Position numbers and translations under genes: made by a program. Below the pieces are notes generated by a model. That model was given only the letters and a program-made list of their open reading frames with translations. It searched no databases and was not told the DNA's origin. Below are positions 7,480 to 11,203 of a stretch of DNA of 11,203 nt, piece by piece (positions within the stretch are counted from its first letter, which is position 1; each line of letters starts with the position of its first letter). The stretch spans positions 1-11,203 of the forward strand of contig JAOXYC010214128.1 of assembly GCA_028565715.1 (NCBI GenBank), read 5' to 3'. This DNA comes from Phoronis pallida. Its lineage: Eukaryota > Phoronida > Phoronidae.

Positions 7480-8190
7480 TCTTTTCCAACTAGCTGAAGC
7501 TGTCTTTTATTCATTCTTCTTGAAACAGTCTTTTACTCAATAAATTCACATCCCTCTTCCATCAATCATTCCAAAGTTTCACTGTTACCAGTTCCCATCA
7601 GTTTACCAGTTTACAGTTACAACACAGGTTGCCTTTCTTGTTCAAGTATAGTTCACTCCTTCATCAGCTTACTGTGTTATTTTCCAAAAAAAGAACCTTC
7701 TCTGACTGGTTTTCAAAACCTTGTCAATGGTAAAACAGTAATACTGTACACTTGGAACCTGTTTTCCACCAATCTTTCATTGTGGTAGACGATCACTAGC
7801 TCCATAATTATAAAGTTTTCACAACTACACAAGTTTTTCCCCAGGTTTCCGTGATGTTTTCCCATGAAAGTGGAAGCTAAGTTTTTTCCTTCACACCTTC
7901 ACAAGTCTGTTTACAGTTGGAATGAGTCTTGGTGTTTAGTCTCTCACTTTCACTACCTTGTAATTTGCTTCTCACTAGCTGGGCAATGGTTTACTTCTTT
8001 CAGACTTTAAAAACTTGATTTGGTATATTCGCACCCGTCCTCTTAAATGTAATACACAAATACCTTCACACCTAGTCATGTTTTCATCTTGGTATTTTAC
8101 ACTCATTTCACCTGCTTGGTAATGGTTTGGGTTTTTCACCAACACACCAGTCCTCACCACTTCGGTTTGGTATTTTCTCACTTGCAAAAA
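7480..8190. other. Pyrimidine-rich degenerate tract in intron 8
   Basis: The + strand becomes noticeably rich in C and T, with recurring short words: CAGTTTACCAGTT / CAGTTTACAGTT near 7600, and GGTAT followed by a T-rich run then CAC at about 8021, 8091 and 8169. No clean period was found. It may be an eroded satellite or transposon remnant. It is unlike the plain AT-rich sequence of the other introns. Confidence 0.45.
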
Positions 8191-8193
8191 TGC

Positions 8194-8375
8194 ACTACAA
8201 GTAATACAAAATAATAATATATCATTGCAAACTCACAGGAAATTCCGTTTTGGTCGTCGCTCCGTGACTGAGCAAATTGACTTCAGATATTTGCTTAAAC
8301 CAGTTCCTAAAAAGCCGTAAGTGTAATCTCACCCTTAGTAGATAACATTAGATAGTTCTGTGCCTAATTGATGTC
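8194..8375 (+). repeat. Segmental duplicate copy 2 (exon I plus flanks)
   Basis: Partner of 6936-7118. Similarity runs through the acceptor region, the exon, the donor (GTAAGTGTAATC) and about 58 bp into the next intron. Intronic positions look about as conserved as coding ones, pointing to a recent duplication, gene conversion, or selection on splicing signals. Confidence 0.88.
8239..8316 (+). CDS. Exon I: mini-exon with DFRxxL motif, copy 2
   Basis: A 78 bp phase 2-2 exon, 26 codons, one shorter than exon H (one Gly fewer). It encodes KFRFGRRSVTEQIDFRY then LLKPVPKKP. EQIDFRYLLKP is identical to exon H, with a 15 bp identical nucleotide core. The C-terminal tail is basic (PKK) where H is acidic (PEE). 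The acceptor is ACTCACAG at 8231-8238; the donor is CC before GTAAGTG at 8317. It can splice from G or H and onto J in frame, so inclusion with H, replacement of H, or skipping are all possible. It is probably another actin-contact module. Confidence 0.88.
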
Positions 8376-8822
8376 AAATAATATTAACAATTTATGAGTA
8401 ACATGAATGAATTACGTAACACTTTTCAGTTTTTTTATTGTTTCAATACTATTGCTACTTGATCTTCGTTCTTTCTTTATTCATTTAATCAAAAACTTCT
8501 TTTTCCCCCTTCAGCTTTCAGGTGTTTATTTTGTAAACTCACAGAAGTGTCTACATTATATTCTTGATACTGTTTATAATTTTTTCAGTTTTTGTCTAAG
8601 AATTTGTTTTATAGCTGGAAAAGAAATCTTGTTCCAAATTTTACCACATAAATATTAAGATTATACAAGTTGCCCCTACGCGTTAATGGTTAATTTAAAA
8701 GTCTTTTTATGATTGCTTTATTGGCTCTTCCTTCATGCAAATTAATTTTTTTCAGTTAAACAAAAGTAAGTAATGCCATTGCCGAACTTATTTTAAAAAA
8801 ACCTCTATGAATTCTTTTCCAG
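8317..8822 (+). other. Intron 9 (phase 2), no gene seen
   Basis: 506 bp. Its first 59 bp are part of the duplicated unit. A stretch at 8534-8544 again reads AAACTCACAG, like the acceptors of H and I, but no DFRxxL-coding sequence follows. The acceptor for exon J is TTTTCCAG at 8815-8822. Confidence 0.7.
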
Positions 8823-9000
8823 CGTTGAGGAAATTCCATTCAGTGATCAGCGTGCACCGCAGATCCTTTCAGTCCCTGTGAGCCAGCGAGTCAAGGAAGG
8901 CGATGCCGTGAAGTTCACGATCACAGTCGCTGGAAACCCTCAGCCAGAAGTCACATGGTATCATGATGCAACTCTCATTGAGACTAACGATATCTACAAG
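8823..9000 (+). CDS. Exon J: Ig domain 3, N-terminal half
   Basis: A 178 bp exon, phase 2 in and phase 0 out. A short lead (VEEIPFSDQR) is followed by I-set strands APQILSVPVSQRVKEGDAV, KFTITVAGNPQPEVTWYHD and TLIETNDIYK. The core Trp is at codon 8956. The B-strand Cys position is Ile (8920, FTI where F-x-C is usual). The sequence is visibly richer in G+C than its flanking introns. The donor AAG before GTACTG at 9001 is acceptable. The Ig is cut after the C'/D strands, a different place from Ig2. Confidence 0.93.
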
Positions 9001-9483
9001 GTACTGAATCAGTGGATTTCTTTGAATAATCCTGTCCATCAACCAAAATCCTGGTTTACAACAGACCTTTTATGGATCACATGTAAATGATGCACTACAC
9101 GATAAGCTTAAACTTTTAGTTGTAGGAAACTGAATCTGATGACTGAAATTATGTTAATAATAACATAACAGATTAATTATCATCAGTTGACGTCCACTAT
9201 CCTTGGACTTTTCAGCCAACAATCAAGAGGTTCTCCAGTTTGGCTGGCAGGGGTAACCAGCTCCTATCAGACAGCTCTTTTTGTTGTTAATTCCTAAAAA
9301 AACAAATTTACAAACCTGTTTAGCAAACTGCAAAACTCTTTTGTCTTTGTTGGTTGCAAATAAACAGGAGTCACTTTTAAGCTTCATTCACTAAAATATT
9401 TCTGAAAAGCTTTTTAAAGAAGGTCACATATGGTTTAGAACGTAAATTAAAAACCATTGACATACAATCAATTCAATTCCCAG
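9001..9483 (+). other. Intron 10 (phase 0, inside Ig3), no gene seen
   Basis: 483 bp. It carries a small foldback: a perfect 8 bp stem TTATGTTA (9149-9156) with TAACATAA (9161-9168), plus an outer CTGATGA/TCATCAG pair (9136-9142, 9180-9186). A second hairpin follows, CAGCCAA (9213-9219) with TTGGCTG (9240-9246). The segment at about 9180-9290 is less AT-rich than its surroundings; no tRNA-like boxes were found. The acceptor is CCCAG at 9479-9483. Confidence 0.7.
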
Positions 9484-9616
9484 GTTACTGAGTCCGACAC
9501 TGGTGAATGGACAGTTGAACTAGCTGAAGCCTTCCCTGAAGATGCTGGTCTCTACACCGCCATCGTCTTTAACCAAGCGGGTGAGGTCAGATCTGAGGCC
9601 AACCTGATCGTTGATG
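9484..9616 (+). CDS. Exon K: Ig domain 3, C-terminal half
   Basis: A 133 bp exon, phase 0 in and phase 1 out. It encodes VTESDTGEWTVELAEAFPED then AGLYTAIVFNQAGEVRSEAN and LIVD, covering strands E, F and G. The DAGLY signature begins at codon 9541. The F-strand Cys site is Ala (9559), so Ig3 lacks both canonical cysteines. Together with exon J the domain has normal I-set length. The donor GATG before GTAAGTT at 9617 is strong and restores phase 1 for the acidic exon L. Confidence 0.93.
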
Positions 9617-10679
9617 GTAAGTTCTGGCTTGTTTGAACATGTTTGAGGGACTCTGATCACTGTTTGAACATGTTTGAGGGACTCTGATAACTTTTTGAAC
9701 ATGTTTGAGGGACTCTGATCACTGTTTGAACATGTTTGAGGGACTCTGATCACTGTTTTGTTTGATACCATCACAGACCTGACACATTTAGAACAATGCA
9801 ATTTTCATTTTGAAGTGATAGATGAGTTTTTGTTCAAGAACTTTTATCAAAGAGAATGAGATTCTTCAATATAGTCATCAAACTCAACAGGCTGAGTAAA
9901 CTACGACTCATATTAAAAAAAATGACATGTGCGGGCATTCTCATTCTTTAGTAAACCAAGGGTTAATATTTCGTGAAAGACATCCAATACTTTTGGTTTA
10001 GAAAAATATTATGCTCCATCAATTATCGCGTTCTCAATAGAAGCTGACAGCAACATGGATTATTATCAAATTGCTGTTGTTGATTTCAAAATCATTATAA
10101 GGCATGGTTCTAAATATGTTTCCAGTTTATTTTGTAAAAACCAATGTCCCATCACTCCAAAACACCAAATGCACTTGTGCATTGTATGTCACCAACACCA
10201 CTCTGATTTTGGCACCCACACAATGTGAAACACTATGACATAAATGAGCACCTGTCTTTTGAAACTATTTTTGCGTGATACTTACTCAGGTTCACAGCTT
10301 CACAGATCAGGAGCAATTGAAAAATCAAGTGATAATAAATCTTTATTCGTTTTATTATTTTTATTCCCATGTCGGGAAACAAAATGTTTTTGACTTATTT
10401 TCAACTGCGTTATTGTATTTAAAAATTAAGTACTCAAAACTATATTATTTTTTAAAAACAAAAAGCTGTGACCCTGAAGTAAGCACATCCTGTTTTTTAG
10501 ATGCAATTTTTCCAATTAGCAGAACTCCTGAACACACCGAATATCCCAATCTCTATTCTCTAGTGGAGCCCACTCACCAAAAGTGCCCCCATTTTGCCAA
10601 TTCCCATTCAATTTAGCCACCTCCAGTCGAACCCCATATTGTTTAATGAACTATGCATGTTGTTTTCTTCTTTTGTTAG
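9617..10679 (+). other. Intron 11 (phase 1), no gene seen
   Basis: 1063 bp. It starts with the minisatellite (9631-9754). A small inverted repeat lies at 10166-10184 (CAAATGCAC / GTGCATTG). A frame open at 10503-10616 follows a TTTTTTAG acceptor-like site in the right phase, but no matching phase 1 donor is evident and the peptide shows no module. The acceptor of exon L is a T-rich tract ending TTAG at 10676-10679. Confidence 0.7.
9631..9754 (+). repeat. Minisatellite, 4 x 31 bp
   Basis: Four nearly identical tandem units at 9631-9661, 9662-9692, 9693-9723 and 9724-9754, with core GAACATGTTTGAGGGACTCT. Unit 2 has GATAA for GATCA, and unit 3 begins T instead of G; otherwise they are identical. 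It starts only 14 bp after the exon K donor. The near-identity indicates recent expansion and likely length variation between individuals. Confidence 0.97.
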
Positions 10680-11203
10680 AGCTTTTCACAGATGAGAGCA
10701 CCTCCGATAAGGAAGATGTTCCTAAAGTTCAAGAGGTCAAACAACCTGATGAAGAAACCTCACCAGTTGAAGAGATTCCCACAGAAGACATTAAACCTTT
10801 TGAAGAAGTTGCTCCAACACAGACTGTAACTGTTACAAAATCAGTTGAAACTGAAGCAGTCCCAGTAGAGCAAGTCACTCTTGAATTTACTTCTATGGAA
10901 ATTGCTCCTGAAACTCCTGAATCTGTCGAATTAACACCTGAAGAGACTGTAGTTTCTGCAACAGAAATTGCACCAACTGAAGGTGTTTCCATTGTGGAAG
11001 TAGCACCATCAGAGAAGGTTTCACTGGAGTTTGACATCAAAGAGAAACCAACAACTGAAGTTGCTTCTGTTGAGCTTGATATTGCTGAAGAGCAATTGAA
11101 ACCTGTTGAACTTCGATTTGAAGTGCCTGAAGAGGAGAAACCATCTGAATTAGCCTCAGTTGAATTTGATGTGAGTAAAACAGCGCAGGTAACCAAGCCA
11201 TAT
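10680..11203 (+). CDS. Exon L: acidic PEVK-like exon (3' partial)
   Basis: The frame is open from the acceptor to the window edge (174 whole codons plus a split Glu). It starts LFTDESTSDKEDVPKVQEV and becomes a Glu/Val/Pro/Thr-rich stretch with the recurring pattern V-(S/E)-hydrophobic-E-F-(D/E)-(I/V), for example VSLEFDIKEKP, VELDIAEEQLKP, VELRFEVPEEEKP and VEFDVSK. The same pattern is seen in the second half of exon A, so both belong to one family of disordered spring segments. It contains no Cys or Trp. Two donor-like sites near the edge (GTGAGT at 11171, GTAACC at 11189) would give phase 0, and the pattern continues past them, so I extend to the edge. A minus-strand open frame here is a shadow of the biased composition. 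Confidence 0.88.

Larger units (their letters stand above)
7062..8238 (+). other. Intron 8 (phase 2) between duplicated exons, no gene seen
   Basis: 1177 bp. The first and last ends belong to the duplicated unit. It also contains a 2 x 42 bp tandem duplication (7261-7344) and a pyrimidine-rich, degenerate tract (about 7480-8190). A minus-strand open frame at 7975-8187 lies in that tract and shows no domain, so I treat it as chance. Confidence 0.75.
1..11203 (+). other. Internal part of one giant titin/obscurin-like muscle gene (11 exons)
   Basis: All convincing coding segments are on the + strand and join in one frame through GT-AG introns: A phase 1, B 1-1, C 1-1, D 1-1, E 1-0, F 0-1, G 1-2, H 2-2, I 2-2, J 2-0, K 0-1, L from 1. 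The order is acidic repeat region, SH3, Ig1, Ig2, DFRxxL linker, Ig3, acidic region. Mixed Ig and SH3 domains with long Glu/Pro/Val-rich disordered exons are typical of giant sarcomeric proteins, which act as springs and scaffolds along thick and thin filaments. No DH/PH, Fn3 or kinase domain is visible, so titin (Sallimus-like), obscurin/UNC-89 and twitchin affiliations cannot be separated here. No promoter, start codon or polyadenylated end is seen; the gene continues on both sides. Confidence 0.88.

Noticed and set aside
7975-8187. Minus-strand 70-residue frame in intron 8
   Set aside because: No recognisable domain and it lies in degenerate repeat-like sequence; most likely chance.
8534-8660. 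Possible third duplicated mini-exon after an AAACTCACAG acceptor-like word
   Set aside because: The following bases do not encode a DFRxxL module in any frame and no downstream similarity to H or I is seen.
9631-9754. Minisatellite core GAACATGTTT as a p53-type half-site array
   Set aside because: It fits the loose RRRCWWGYYY pattern, but half-sites are 31 bp apart, wider than the usual spacing in p53 elements, and lie deep in a gene body.
10501-10616. Possible extra exon in intron 11 after a TTTTTTAG
   Set aside because: The phase fits on entry, but no phase 1 donor is visible, the frame ends at a TAG, and there is no similarity to neighbouring modules.
10729-11196. Minus-strand Ser/Thr-rich open frame opposite exon L
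   Set aside because: Mucin-like composition is the expected antisense of Glu/Val/Pro/Thr codons; splice phase and motif continuity support the + strand.
1-11203. CRISPR arrays, bacterial operons, tRNA/rRNA genes
   Set aside because: The tandem repeats are coding or minisatellite without unique spacers, and no RNA gene signatures or bacterial gene organisation were seen.

Overview
The window is an internal piece of one very large, intron-rich animal gene read on the + strand. No start codon, terminal exon or second gene is visible, and both window edges cut through coding sequence. The encoded protein looks like a giant sarcomeric (titin/connectin, obscurin/UNC-89 or twitchin class) muscle protein of an invertebrate. 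The basis is long low-complexity exons rich in Glu/Pro/Val/Thr/Ser, one SH3 domain, three Ig I-set domains, and linkers carrying DFRxxL actin-binding-type motifs. AT-rich GT-AG introns of about 330-1250 bp fit a metazoan; the sequence alone does not settle the phylum.

I place eleven exons with consistent reading phases: A 1-1599 (five perfect-length 45-residue tandem repeats, then a degenerate acidic region), B 2854-3060 (acidic), C 3731-3988 (SH3), D 4326-4664 (acidic/proline linker plus Ig1), E 5140-5243 and F 5573-5771 (Ig2 in two halves), G 6208-6337 (linker with two DFRxxL motifs and an RRTS site), H 6981-7061 and I 8239-8316 (tandemly duplicated mini-exons, one DFRxxL each), J 8823-9000 and K 9484-9616 (Ig3 in two halves), and L 10680-11203 (acidic exon, running off the edge). 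Most domain boundaries are phase 1, the classic shuffling phase; the linker mini-exons are phase 2-2.

The most interesting part is 6208-8316. Four exact DFRxxL motifs lie in series, three of them inside a repeated module of the form RR(x)S..EQ(L/I)DFRxxL. DFRxxL is the motif by which smooth-muscle myosin light chain kinase binds F-actin. Exons H and I have lengths divisible by three and identical phases, so none, either or both can be included without breaking the frame. Their C-terminal tails differ in charge (PEEL versus PKKP). This could be a splice-adjustable actin-binding cassette between Ig2 and Ig3.

The introns hold no recognisable gene. They do contain two substantial inverted repeats (2039-2163 and 6581-6722), a 4 x 31 bp minisatellite (9631-9754), a 2 x 42 bp tandem duplication (7261-7344), a pyrimidine-rich degenerate tract (about 7480-8190), and flanks co-duplicated with exons H and I.
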